Source of the DNA: Acanthosepion lycidas | Taxonomy: Eukaryota; Mollusca; Cephalopoda; Sepiida; Sepiidae | Reading direction: 5' to 3' | DNA length: 64,000 nt | NCBI GenBank assembly: GCA_963932145.1 | Contig: OZ010600.1 | Coordinates: 46,444,508 to 46,508,507 of the forward strand | Shown: positions 22,097 to 33,345 of the stretch, piece by piece | Position numbering within the stretch: the stretch's first letter is position 1 | Layout: each line of letters starts with the position of its first letter | Made by a program: the position numbers and the translations under genes | The notes under the pieces: generated by a model | What the model was told of the DNA's origin: nothing | Databases searched by the model: none | Seen by the model: the letters and a program-made list of their open reading frames with translations, nothing else

Positions 22097-23701
22097 TTAA
22101 CGAATTACGCTTGGCCTTCTTCCCTTCTTCACATCATCCATAACTTTCTTTGATATGTTCTTCCTGTCTTCGTAAGAATGGTAATTTGCATTGGAAGACT
22201 CAAGAGTGTCTATTTCCACCTGATTGTAAAAGTTGATGGACGCCAAACACTTCTTTAGTTCCTCTTCGAAATGGTCAGCAGGTAAAACAGGGCTAGATGA
22301 CAATTTGCCCGGCTTCGGTCGTAAACTCTCAATTACGATCTCCACTTTATTTTTTAGGTCCTCCATGTTATTTGTCCCAGGTTTCTCCAGCTCAATGTGC
22401 TCCACCAATTCGAGTACATCATTTTGACCTCTCTTGAACGCCTTTATTACACCACTTATCTTATCACATTTCTTTCGCATCGTTCGGTTTTTCTCTTTCT
22501 CCACAAGATACAAGTTCTGCGTCTCTCTTACTTTACGCCGAATTTCGTTCAGCTCACGATTACATTTATTCTCGGCCACTAGGATCTGCTCACGGGCCAG
22601 TCGAATCTCATTTTCTTTGCACACCAACTTCTGTAGAGTCCAGTCAGTCGCGTCTATTAATCGAATTTGCGTTTCATCTTCAGCGTCTATTTTCTGGAGC
22701 ATTTGTTCTGGTTGTGAAATACAGAGCTGCTCTTTAATGTATTCGGCCAATCCTTGCAATTCAGCGATTTCACTTCCGCTGCTATCTAGTTCCTTTCTGA
22801 CTTCCTGTAAACGAGCCTCTGTTTGTTCGGGACTCAACTTTTGATCATCTCTATCCAGATTCCATCGTTTATAATCAACCTTCTTTGTTCTCATCTGTAC
22901 TTCTTTCAAAGCCGATGCTTGGCTCCTTCTGTCGAGGAGAAATTTTGTTTTGGTTTCTTCTAGTGTGTCTTGTACTTGTCGACACCTTTTTAACTCGTTG
23001 GAGTACACGTTGCTCAACTGTTCCAGTTCCTGCTTGGCCTGCTCCAAACTCTTCTTTGTAAAGTCGATATTGTTTGGCAAGTTAATTAGCTTACTTTGCA
23101 TGACATCTATCAGATGCTTGTAGGTATCTAGTACGTTGCATGCGGCTTGCCATTTGATATACATTTTACTGTGTTTTGAATGAATCTGTTTAAGTCGCTT
23201 CATTAACTCTTCTTTCAGAAGGTCCTGACTTCTTCTGACTTCGCCCAAGTAATTCAATTGATCATCGAGAATATCAAGTGTCTCGTGGCATTTTTTCCAT
23301 TGGTCATGCTGTAGGTTCAGCTGTTTGCAATTATCGAACAGCTTATCTAACATTGACTCGAGGGCTTTGTCAGTCTTATAGTTTATTTTTGGATGGGCTA
23401 TGGCTGCATACACTTTCCCTGCTGGCAATACCTCCAACTGGTAAGGTGCATGTTTCAGCTCTTGGCGCTTTAGGTAATTTTGATCAAAGAGTTTGGCAAT
23501 GGTCTGGCGATTCTTTTTGATGGCAGTATTCATGCGTTCCAGAAGGGCCTTGCTTTCTCGCTCCTTCAAATCGATAGATGATTTTAAATCTTTCAACTGC
23601 TCTGTCACAGGGTAAACCTTTTTCACGTACTTGGCGTAGTCGGATTTTCGCTTCCATGGTATGATGCTGGTTTGACTGAGTTCGACAAATTCGGTGGACA
23701 T
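22097..23701 (-). CDS. ODAD3: Outer dynein arm docking/assembly protein, ODAD3/CCDC151-like (intronless)
   Basis: Complete 534-residue frame. The start is ATG at 23701 (MSTEFVELSQ) with A at -3; the open frame extends 14 codons further upstream only by using a GTG, so that extension is not part of the protein. The product is almost entirely coiled coil (strongest about residues 31-80, 111-180, 214-265, 296-330 and 350-425), highly charged, with no signal peptide or membrane segment and a basic C-terminus (KKGRRPSVIR). The pattern IKKNRQTIAKL at 61-71, the following DKALESMLDKLFDNCKQLN, the LEETKTKFLLDRR at 248-259, and the KEQL...EDET...L region at 323-350 align in order with ODAD3/CCDC151, which is about 595 residues in human and helps anchor outer dynein arms on ciliary doublet microtubules. 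ODAD1/CCDC63 relatives fit less well. Animal ODAD3 genes are normally multi-exon, so the single exon suggests an old retrocopy that stayed open, or intron loss. No flanking poly-A or duplication remains. Confidence 0.7.
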   Translation of the reverse strand: MSTEFVELSQTSIIPWKRKSDYAKYVKKVYPVTEQLKDLKSSIDLKERESKALLERMNTAIKKNRQTIAKLFDQNYLKRQELKHAPYQLEVLPAGKVYAAIAHPKINYKTDKALESMLDKLFDNCKQLNLQHDQWKKCHETLDILDDQLNYLGEVRRSQDLLKEELMKRLKQIHSKHSKMYIKWQAACNVLDTYKHLIDVMQSKLINLPNNIDFTKKSLEQAKQELEQLSNVYSNELKRCRQVQDTLEETKTKFLLDRRSQASALKEVQMRTKKVDYKRWNLDRDDQKLSPEQTEARLQEVRKELDSSGSEIAELQGLAEYIKEQLCISQPEQMLQKIDAEDETQIRLIDATDWTLQKLVCKENEIRLAREQILVAENKCNRELNEIRRKVRETQNLYLVEKEKNRTMRKKCDKISGVIKAFKRGQNDVLELVEHIELEKPGTNNMEDLKNKVEIVIESLRPKPGKLSSSPVLPADHFEEELKKCLASINFYNQVEIDTLESSNANYHSYEDRKNISKKVMDDVKKGRRPSVIR

Positions 23702-24002
23702 TGTGGCTCTGTTTCTGTCGGGATTCACTTGAAACAGTATCACGTATTTCTCATTAGTTGATCTTTGTATCGGTCAAGCTTTTTCAGCCTCTCCCACTAA
23801 AAAAACTTCTTTTAAGAACAGCAACACAAGAAAATTATTCAGTAATTATTTTTTAAGTTTCTGTTTTTTCCATTTTGAAAGTGATTCTCAGCAAATCGCA
23901 GACAAGCAAAAGACTAATATTCCTTGTTTTTTTTTTTACGCTGATTGACAATATATTTTCATTACGTCAAATGCATAGTCAACCTTATGACATATTTGAA
24001 AG

Positions 24003-24010
24003 TGACGTCA
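24003..24010. promoter_or_regulatory. Perfect CRE palindrome upstream of the ODAD3-like gene
   Basis: TGACGTCA lies about 300 bases 5' of the ATG at 23701, with two further ACGTCA half sites nearby (about 23964 and 24018). CREB/CREM-type factors drive many spermatid genes in animals. I saw no clear RFX X-box in the upstream 800 bases. Function here is inference. Confidence 0.4.
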
Positions 24011-24089
24011 TATGAAAACGTCAATGATTATTATTTCGAAAAAATAAACAAAGTTTTTATTTGAACAAAGTATCCGTAAAAAAAAAAAA

Positions 24090-24490
24090 AACGCAATGAC
24101 GGAGAAAGCATTACCTCGCACCATCGCCAGTGAGACACGCTGCAAGAGCCACTCCGTTTCGCGAGGCTCGTCCCTTAATCGAGACGCAATCGCGCCAATC
24201 CTCCAAAGGAACGCCATCGAACGAGGGCCAATAACCCCTGAAGTCTCCATTGCCACAGGAGTAAAAAAAAAATCTATCAGCAAGAGAAGAATATTTAACT
24301 ATTTTTTTTCATCTCTGCGTCCCGGGCGACGGATCCTGACTCAACCGCGGAACTGATCCAATTACCGACCGAAAATGTATCTGCACAGGTCGCATCCCAA
24401 ATCAACGACTTCTTCATTTTAAAAGGGAAAATGGTAATGCCATCCGGCCGCTTTCCATCACCGCGGTCGATGCCTATTAATTTTGGCTAG
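24090..24490. promoter_or_regulatory. CpG-richer patch with CCAAT boxes, candidate promoter
   Basis: Against an AT-rich background this 400-bp block has many CpGs and two CCAAT boxes on the plus strand (24195-24199, 24228-24232). It may be the promoter or first non-coding exon of the ODAD3-like gene, or a bidirectional promoter; no gene is seen on the other side. Small open frames in both strands have no recognisable domain. Confidence 0.35.
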
Positions 24491-26420
24491 TTTTGCTTTT
24501 TATCACACAGCTCACACACAGATTGACAGTCTGCCATCGATAGAAAGTAGCGCAGTTCTGAAATAAAGAATGAGTTTCCGGCGAGATCTGAACAAGTATC
24601 CTCCGAAGTTCCTTGATGAGCATTTCCGATGCTTACTAATGAATCTAAGAGATGTGAAACAAATTAGCAGAAATATGATTAAAGAAATACTAACCAAAAA
24701 ATCATAACTTACAATGCATCATGTGAAACCTTCAAATATTATCTAAATCTAATAAGTAAACTGTTTTCGCCTGTGAATATATTAAACTTAACCCATTAAA
24801 AATCGTTAACGGTGACGACGAAATATTGTGGGACTAATCTCCAAAATAGAAAATGCTTCTTTGTTTTAAAAATCCGCATTGGAAATCTTATTATACAATG
24901 ATTTAGATTAGAATTTGATCTCATCTTGGTTTTGATAGCCACGACATCTAGGCTTCCGGCTTTGTTCATCTCCCAGGCGGATTCAGTAACGTTCTGGAAA
25001 TTTAAAGTCAGAATCAGTCTATAATAACGATGATTTCCAGAAATTGATAGAAATTCGAAATCTTAGCATTTACCGAGTTTAGTTGAAGTAATTTCGTTTT
25101 TGCAATCGACGGGCGTGGTTGATATTATGATCACCGATAGGAAAAACGAAATTACCATCAACCATAAAAAGTCAACTCATGCGTCCACATTTTTTACTTT
25201 TAACCCATTTGCATTCCTTTTTTTTTATCTAAAAATAAAATTCCTGTTGTTACTTTTTAAGTGATGAAAACTCTCGATGCATTCTCGAGCAGCCCGTTGG
25301 GTTTTCAAACCAAACAAATACTTTCGTTTGGAAGATGTGAGCATTTTAACTTTTTCGTCGTTGCACTTTTATATAAAATGAAATGAGTGTTGAGTCTAAA
25401 TAATTTTTTAAAATGAGATTCTTATATGATGGTTGGATAAAATTAATTTTGACGAAAGCAGAATTTTTTCGTTATACGTATTTATTAACTTCAACTTATT
25501 CAGATTTAGGGTCAAAAATTCAAGCAACCATGTGGATGAATTACATTAAACGGCAGCAATGTCTTAACTTTCTAACGACAAGACTGCAGAAAGGGACTAG
25601 GGTTTTTAATCACACACACACAGAGACACACCGACACGATTAATCATTTCAGAAAGAAGGAAAATATTATTAAGGAGAGAGAACAATAAATGAACAGGAA
25701 TTAAGAAGACAACAGATAAAGATTGACATTGTATTTTAATTTTTGAAGACCAAAGTTGACTTGAAAGCAAAAGACCAAAAGAGAGTTTTAAAAGCAAGAA
25801 ATGCGAGAGAAGAAATTGTTAATATAGAACTTACGGTTACATCTAGCCATTTCAAATGTAAAAATTATGAGATCTAACTGCCAATCTAGTACTGCGCTTA
25901 AATTCATAAAGTCGATGTATCTTTACTATTAACTAAATTCACATAAAGAGTGTGGCAGCTGGATATTGTTCGGGAAACAGCAAACTCTTTCCACTAACTC
26001 GCATTGACATCATCTTCGATTTTTATTATTATTGTTTTTATTAATAATATTCGACAACGTCTGTGTTATTCCAGACAAAGGTACCGCTTCTCCCTTCTCT
26101 CTCTCTTTCTCTCTCTGTATTCATTTTTTAGGTTTTATCTTCTTTTCTTTTTTTTTCTTTTTTTTTTTGGTACTTTCTATTAACTAGTACGTGTAGATGT
26201 AATCGCCTTATGTGAATTTTTTTAAATAAAGTATGTCATTATGAATTTTATTTCATATTATTATTTCAGAGAACATTATTTTTGCGGTAAAATAGTAAAT
26301 GTAATGGTTAATGTTGCTAGAATTTCTTAGATGAAAACATGTCCATCACAATTTTGACTTATTTTTCAGCTTATTTTTATAAAAAGAAATGTAGCAAGAT
26401 TTGAAAGTGGTCTGATGTCC
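24491..26420. other. Intergenic DNA, nothing recognised
   Basis: No gene supported. Minor CT- and T-rich tracts at about 26095-26170. Confidence 0.45.
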
Positions 26421-26422
26421 GA

Positions 26423-26512
26423 CTTCCTTAGCTTAATCGATAAGCCACTGTCCACGTGTGACATAATCTGAATGATAGGCGATACGAGTTCAATTTAAAT
26501 TTGCAGTCTTTT
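26423..26512 (+). repeat. tRNA-like pseudogene or SINE head
   Basis: CTTAGCTTAATCGATAAGC matches a Pol III A box and ACGAGTTCAATTTA, about 45 bases later, a degraded B box. It does not fold into a clean cloverleaf by eye. A separate B-box-like piece on the minus strand lies at about 26655-26705 (GAGTTCAAATCATG). Confidence 0.4.
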
Positions 26513-27269
26513 ATAGTAACAGCGTGGACCAAAAGCTTAATTTAAATTATTCTTTTCAATTAGATTTTCTTTTATATTATGTTCTTGTAAAACACAAGCC
26601 ATTCTATTTCTTCGTTAAGTAAGCAAAGGAAGCATACGGAAGGGAAATCAACAATCCGCTTCCGACATGATTTGAACTCTCATCCTTCGGTTTCTATTTG
26701 ACTGGAAAGTTTGACCAAAAATTCTCAACTAAAATCATCATACATGTCATTATGCAAGTTCAGTCAAAAAGATGCATTGTTTTATTTGACTCGTCATCTT
26801 TGGTGCCACTTTATTAGATTTACATTATACTATAAAATATTGAAAGAATTTAAGTTGTCTGAATTTCTTTGATTTTCATTTTTCACTGATTTTTCTTTTG
26901 CCTTATTCATGGCTCGTTATTGACACGAGTTTCTTTTTATCAATGCCTCTTAACAAAAATAGGATGAGAGAAAAACTAGTTAAAAATTAATAATAATGAT
27001 AATACCACATCAAATAGGTTCGGCCAATATGTGACTTTTGAATTTTAATGTTGGAATGTTTTTTCATATATAAATTACAATTGTAATTATGCCTATAGTT
27101 CTGAATTGGAAGATATTTTACATTTTACTGAAGTACATTTTTGTACATTTCTCAAAATTTCAACAGAGTTGAGGTTTTGAGAAACAAAGTTTGTATTGTT
27201 TCCACTTGGAGAACTCTGTCAGACATTACTCTCTGGTCCGGTACCTTTAAGTTTTTTGGTATTTCTAAA

Positions 27270-27770
27270 TTGCTAAGTGAATGAATTATACAATACACAC
27301 AGACAAAACAAAGTTTATAGCCCAGACATCGTGATCAAAGACCACAAGAACTGAAGGTACCTCCTTATTGACATAACAGTTTTTGAAGATCTTCAAAAAA
27401 CTATCAAAATACAAGGATTTTGAAGTGGAAATCTCAAAAATGCCCGGCAGGAGAACGTCAATAATTCAAGTTGTAGTTGAATTCCTCGGATTGATTCGAA
27501 ATAGTTCTGATAGGTTCATTGAAGAGATTCTTTGTAGCCCATGCCTTAAATAAATACAAAAAATTGGACTCACAAGTACAGCTCACACATTACAAAGAGC
27601 TTTATCTCGGTAAAATGTGTGTGATCTTAAGATTTTACTATTTTTCCTTTTTCTTTTTTTTTTTTTTTTTTTAATGCCTACTGGAAAATGATGCTATTTC
27701 TGAGCTTAGGTCTCTGGTTGGGATCCGGAAGGAAATAAGTATATAACAGAATTCAAAGGAAATAAAAGAA
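27270..27770 (+). mobile_element. RLE-type LINE 3' end, fragment A
   Basis: Nucleotide match, with deletions, to the endonuclease region and 3' untranslated part of the LINE at 28668-30545: shared blocks include GTTTATAGCCCAGACATCGT, GAAGATCTTCAAAAA and GTTGGGATCCGGAAGG. A poly-T run (about 27653-27672) sits at the same place as in other copies. It ends near an AAAGGAAATAAA tail without a long AAT array. Confidence 0.75.
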
Positions 27771-27857
27771 AGGCCAGCAAATTAACTTATTAAAATTAAA
27801 ATTAGTCATGTTTATGTGATAATGTATCAGTTAAATATAGTTTAGCACACAACACTT

Positions 27858-27880
27858 ATAATAATAATAATAATAATAAT
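27858..27880. repeat. Short (AAT)n array at LINE 5' junction
   Basis: AAT array ending exactly where the next RLE-type LINE fragment begins. Confidence 0.9.
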
Positions 27881-27883
27881 AAC

Positions 27884-28631
27884 AATGAAGACCTAATTAT
27901 TGTCGCTCAGGAACAAAGTCTCGCAACCAGATCCTATCACTGTCACATAACCATCAAGGATGGAACTAACCCGAAATGCAGGATCTGCGAAAAATATGAT
28001 GAAACTGTCGACCACATTATCTCAGGATGACTGGACCTCGGAAAAAAAGAATATACCCAGAAACATAACAATGTAGCGACATACGTACACTGGAAGATAT
28101 GCAAGAAGCACAAAATCGAAACCACTGAGAGATGGTATGATTACCAACTAGAAACAGTTAGCCAAAATAACGATGTAACTATCGTCTGGGACATGACAAT
28201 TCAAACTGACAGGGAAATAAAAGCCAACAGACCTGATATTATCATAAAAGACAGGCAAGAAATTCAGGAAGTGTATGTTTATTGACATGGCAGTGCCATC
28301 TGAGAGAAACATCTCTATGAAAATTATCGAGAAATTGTCCAAATACAAGGACATGGAGATCGAGATTAACAGGATGTGGAGAATGAAAACTGAGACTGTA
28401 CCAATAGCAATCGGAGTTCTGAACCCCATGAGAAATGGAATGGACCATTTTACTAGCAATGTCCCAAGTAACATCAACATACAAGTTGCCCAGAAGATCG
28501 CCCAACTTGGAACATCCCATATACTAATAAAAGTGCTATCAATTAAATGATAATTCTCCTATAGGACCTAAGGACCACAGTTTGCACCCGGCTCGACAGG
28601 ATACAAAGGAGGAAACATAACACGCAAACAA
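27884..28631 (+). mobile_element. RLE-type LINE 3' end, fragment B (zinc finger plus endonuclease)
   Basis: Contains the zinc finger CRICEKYDETVDHIISG, then ANRPDIIIKD and, after a frameshift, FIDMAVPSERNISMKIIEKL, EINRMWRMKTETVPIAIGVL, ending ILIKVLSIK and stop at 28549. The RPD...D order matches the PD-(D/E)XK-like restriction-like endonuclease at the C-terminus of R2/R4-type LINEs. In-frame stops make it dead. After an ~80-bp 3' untranslated part it ends in an AAT array. Confidence 0.85.
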
Positions 28632-28632
28632 C

Positions 28633-28667
<35 letters not shown>
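28632..28667. repeat. (AAT)n array between two LINE copies
   Basis: Serves as the 3' tail of fragment B and is the exact 5' boundary of the longer fragment C. Confidence 0.92.
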
Positions 28668-28671
<4 letters not shown>

Positions 28672-30544
28672 GCCTTTGATAGTGTGCCACACTCTTGGAT
28701 ACTTAAGACTTTGGAAATGTACAAAATCTCACCCGTGATAGTAATTTTTTTAAGCATAGCATTGGAATATGGAAAACCACATTATACCTAAATCACATCA
28801 GAGGCACCGCCATCTCCAACTGACTGAATATCCGAAGAGGAGTCTTTCAAGGAGACTCCCTACCAACCCTTCTGTTTTGTCTGTCCTTAATCCCCCTTAC
28901 GCATCCACTAAACAATAATAGCTAAGGTTAAAAAATAAACAAGAAAGTACTCAATCACCTACTCTACATGGATGATCACAAACTTTTTACCAAATACGAC
29001 AATGAGTTGAAGGGTCTCCTCAATACTGTAAAATGTTTCAGTGACTACATCGGTATGGATTTCGGATTAGATAAATGTGCAAAAGTGACTTTCAAGAAAA
29101 GGAGAATTACAGAAGCACACTCAATGGATTTAGATGTTGGCACAAAGATTAGGGAATTGGAACAAGAAAAAGCCTATAGATACCTAGGAATTAGCTAAAA
29201 AAAGGAGTACTATAGACGTGTGCTCTGGTAATGAATATCGAGCTAAATTAAAAAAAAGAATATCAGCCATAAACACCTTGGCTGTCCCTCTGGCGCAATA
29301 CAGTTTCAACATTCTTAAGTGTACAATAGCTGAACTTATGCGAATGAACGCCAAAAAGAAAAAGCTTCTCACTTTCCACCGCATGCATCAACTCAAGGCT
29401 GATGTTGATAGTCTGTATGTGCCCAAATCCGAAGGAAGCAGAGGATTAGTTCAACTATAGAACTGTCTTACAAAAACTACAAAAATTGGCCTTCAAGGAT
29501 ACCTAGAAACTATAAAAAACTGGATGATGATCTGTGTAAAAGAATATGAAAGTAAGCGACTTTATTCAGTAATGAAGGAAACCAACAAGTTCAAAATGGA
29601 GTTTCAAGTGGGTGAAAGATACAAGTAATGCATAATACACCGACCGAAGCTGGAAAATACTTTAAAAAAAAAAAAACAAATGCAACCGACCAGATACAAA
29701 AACGATGGCAAGATAAACCGCTCCGCGGTCAATACTCTGCCCGTACCAAACAAGATGATGTAGACAGACCCCGTACCCATCAGTGTCTACGTAGTGCAGG
29801 GTTAAAAGCTGAAACTGAAGGTTTTCTTCTTGTTGCAGACAACCAATGCTTGCTAACTAGAAATTACCAATCACACATACTGAAAAATTGTGTTAATCCA
29901 AAATGTAGATTCTGTGATAAATATCCAGAAACAATTGATCATTTTGTATCAGGTTGTGTGGTATTGGCGCTCACTGAATATAGAACACGGCGCGACAGAG
30001 TGGGCCAATATCTGCACTGGAAAATCTGCAACACTTGCAGAAAGGAAACTGCAAGAAATTGGACCTGTAACAATTTTAGGGGACTTTATAATGCACACAG
30101 GCAGAACAATAAAAGCTAATCGCCCTGACATTGTGATTAGAGACCGCAAAGGCAAAATGTGCTTCCTTATTGACATGGCAGTCCCTGCAGACTGCAATGT
30201 GTTTTTGAAGATCTTCAAAAACTATCAATATACAATAAATCGAAATCTCAAAAAGGTGGTGCAGGAGGACATTAAAAATTCCAGTTGTAGTTGGAGCCTT
30301 CGGATTGATTGGGAAAGATTTCAATAGACTCATTGAAGAAATCTCTGGTAGGCCATGCCTTAAAGAAATACAAAATATTGTTCTCACAAGTGCAGCCTAC
30401 ATCTTACGAATGGCTTTATCTATATAAAATATGTGTGATTTTTTTTTCAAAACTGCTCAGTGGAAAATGTCATGATGCCATTTCTGACCTTAGCTCTCTT
30501 GTCGGAACCCGGAAAGAAATGAGTATACACCAGAAATCAAAGGA
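28668..30544 (+). mobile_element. RLE-type LINE, fragment C: RT, zinc finger and endonuclease
   Basis: 5'-truncated copy starting at RT motif A (NKAFDSVPHSW, 28666 on), followed by motif B (RRGVFQGDSLPTLLFC, about 28833-28880), motif C (YMDD, 28965-28976), DYIGMDFGLDKCAK, YRYLGI, the thumb region with MHQLKADVDSLYVPKSEGSR, then a CX2CX8HX4C zinc finger (29904-29957) and a restriction-like endonuclease region NRPDIVIRD...FLIDMAVPAD. Several stops and frameshifts (one between about 30070 and 30115) make it a pseudogene. The domain order RT, CCHC, RLE is that of R2/R4/NeSL-group elements. It ends in an AAT array. Confidence 0.9.
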
Positions 30545-30581
<37 letters not shown>

Positions 30582-30600
30582 GTAATAATAATAATAATAA
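30545..30600. repeat. (AAT)n array, LINE tail
   Basis: AAT repeats with one AGT interruption, immediately after the 3' untranslated part of fragment C. Confidence 0.95.
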
Positions 30601-31039
30601 ATAGCCTGGAAAAGTAGAAATACGATTATTATTATTCTGAATTATTTTATATTACATTGAGTTTTAACAAATATTAATACACTATATTAATAAATTATAT
30701 TTTTAGATTAAATTATTAGATTTGCTAATTTATTTATACATTGAAATTGTTATCTTATTTATAAGTTGATATGAATGACTGCCTTTGTTTATTTAATTAT
30801 CAGCTTAAGATTTTTAAGGAAGACGAAGTATTTTCAAATATATTGAAATTTCCATTGTTAACTTTAATATTTAATTTTTGTTCTGTATAACTTATTATTT
30901 TCTATGAATTAAAATTCAGTTTAAGCAACAAAAATAAAATTTATTTTATTTTGCTATTTATTGATTGCATTATTCCTATTATTATTAAGTTATAATTGGT
31001 ATATCAGATGGCGATTTGTTTGGATTCATTAAAAAATAA

Positions 31040-31109
<70 letters not shown>

Positions 31110-31540
31110 TATTGCTACTATAGATTAAGACTTCATAATATATCTGATGAACCTTTTTTGCCAAAATCGGACTTTCGAAAGTCCTTAGGTATGAAGTTTT
31201 TCGTGAAAGTTAGTTTTTAATGAAAATAGAAATTAATGAGATTCTTATAACGGATGGAATTTCTTAATTTTTCTCTTTGTTTTCTAATTTGTTTCTGTCG
31301 TTCTAACAAAATTAAAACTTTAAAATGTCATTAATTCTAACTTGAATTTTGTACTTGAAATTCATGTGCAACATTTGTTAAATTCTTTAGATTTCAACTC
31401 GTGAGGTGACCTTCAAATAAGTTTTTAGTAACTGACCTGAAAGGGTCTAAAGCCTCGTTCTGCAACCTCCCTTGAAATGGTGCTTCGATAATTGCACTTA
31501 GCCTCCTTTGCTGTGAACAAGTTAAAATGCATAGATAAGT
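30601..31540. other. Very AT-rich intergenic DNA with (TA)n
   Basis: TA array at about 31022-31108. Nothing else recognised. Confidence 0.5.
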
Positions 31541-31642
31541 TCACCTATCGTCCGGCCAGTACTACTTCCATGTTTATTGAACAGGAGTAGGTGTGTATAT
31601 CCCTCGGTTCCTGTTTAGGGTTAGGGTTTACCGGTACCTTTC
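31541..31642 (+). repeat. Third copy of the dispersed ~90-bp repeat
   Basis: Shares the TATTGAACAG(G/A)AGTAG centre and a CCGGTACC-like end with 3131-3215 and 3355-3442. The sequence to about 31860 is less AT-rich and unidentified. Confidence 0.5.
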
Positions 31643-32479
31643 TTCCATTACTTTAACGATTTAACTGCCTAAGCTTTTCGGTGATCAATGACTGCGACTT
31701 GTCATTATGAAGGCACCTGGTTGGCAATTTTCTGCTTGCTGCAACCCGACACGTAATAAGGAGTCAGGCCTCTTTGGTAGCGCTTGGAGAGGTTATTCTG
31801 GTCGACAGTCGCATAATACTTGCAGTGTCATGTCGCACATGGATAGGTGTCGCTGTATGTAATTGCTGTGAGCAACACTGATATCACATTATGCTTTCTG
31901 ATCGGTTTGTATTGCCATAGACGATGGCCAGTGATAACTACTTTGGTCTTTTTTTTTCTCCTTATAATCTTCTTATGACAGTTATAATTAAAATTGCGAG
32001 AAAACCAGTAAACAAAAAAAAAGCAAAAAAACCTAACCTTAACCTTTCTTTCTCCAATATTCGTGGTGGTATTCATTCCATTGTAGTGTAAAATCTTTTC
32101 TCTTGAAACGTTCTCCAACTAACTTAGCTCGTTATGAAACGAATTTATCTTCTATCGCTATCAATGAATATTTGTTCCAGGCTAATCCTTCCTCTTTGTC
32201 GAAAAGATTTTCGGATACCTATGTATGGGTTTGTTTTTACATAGGGTAAAATATTCCAATGGCAAGGGTATCGTCTCTTGAGTCCCCAGATGATTATTTC
32301 ATGTGATTTCGACTTTCTTTATTGCACTCTGTTAACTATCACTTTTCTCTTTATCGCTCCCCTTCTTATCAGGATAGTAAAATATCAAACAAAATATCTG
32401 AGAGTATAAAAATGTTTGTTTGTCTCTCTGTTTCTTTTTCCCACTCTCTCTTTCTCTCTCTCTCTCTATTTGTCTTTCT

Positions 32480-33345
32480 CTCTTAATTAATCTGTGGATC
32501 TCTTTATGTTTGATGATTTTAATGCACATCATGTCAAGTGGCTTAATCATTCTAATGTTACTGATGCTGCCGATGTAAACGTGTCTTCAATGAAGCTAAA
32601 GCCACTGACAGAATGAGACACCGTATAGCCTCTAACATATTTGGTTCTCATGACTACTAGCGGCTCTGTAATAATGTGTTAAATAAGTCCTCTATCCCTT
32701 CTCTCTTCATTCAATTTGAGGTGTTATCATCTGCTGATAAAGCAGAAATCTCTGCTCCTAAATTCTATTACAATTTTACTCTTGCCGCTAGGAGAGTTGG
32801 TTCACTGTGTTATGCTAGACATTTTTATCTCGTCAGAATCTATCTTATACCTTTATAAATCTACCATTTGCCATGTATTAAGTACTGCTGTCATCAAGAA
32901 TAATCTGCACTGTTAACAGTCCTGACCTGGCATCTTGGCTTCAGTCACTTTCCTATCGACATAACATCACTTAATACCTTTTTTAGAAATATTTTCATGG
33001 TAATTATTCTGATGATCTTTTCTTTATTTTATGAATTTAACCGCAGTACGAGATTGGCAGTTAGGTCTCATCATTTTACAAATGAAATGGCGAGATTAAC
33101 GGTAAGTTTTATGCTAGCATTTTATTCCCTCACATTTCTACCATGTGAAACTCTTTTCGGGCTTCGTTCTTTCCAGTCAAATTTGACCTCGAAAAATGTA
33201 AATGCAATTTCAATCCTGTCTCCTTAATTCCTATTCTTTTATTGTTCTCTCTCCTTAATAATTTTTCTCGTACTCTTTCATACTCAGTAATCCCTTGTGT
33301 CTTAGTGGCTTTATCACGTTGAAATGATTTTTAAAAACGTTTACT
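32480..33345 (+). mobile_element. Jockey/CR1-like LINE remains
   Basis: A fragment FDDFNAHHVKWLNHSN at about 32510-32560 matches the APE-type endonuclease motif (GDFNxHH). Later segments NVLNKSSIPSLF, AARRVGSLCYARHF and EFNRSTRLAVRSHHFTNEMAR belong to the reverse-transcriptase C-terminal region. The 3' end has AGTGGCTTTATCACGTTGAA. Large internal deletions and many stops; dead. Relatives are at 48185-48795 and 59690-60460. Confidence 0.7.

Noticed and set aside
22233-22844. Plus-strand open frames inside the ODAD3-like gene
   Set aside because: Antisense shadows of the coding sequence.
23702-23743. N-terminal extension of the ODAD3-like protein by 14 residues
   Set aside because: It would start at GTG; the ATG at 23701 has a good context and fits a eukaryotic gene.
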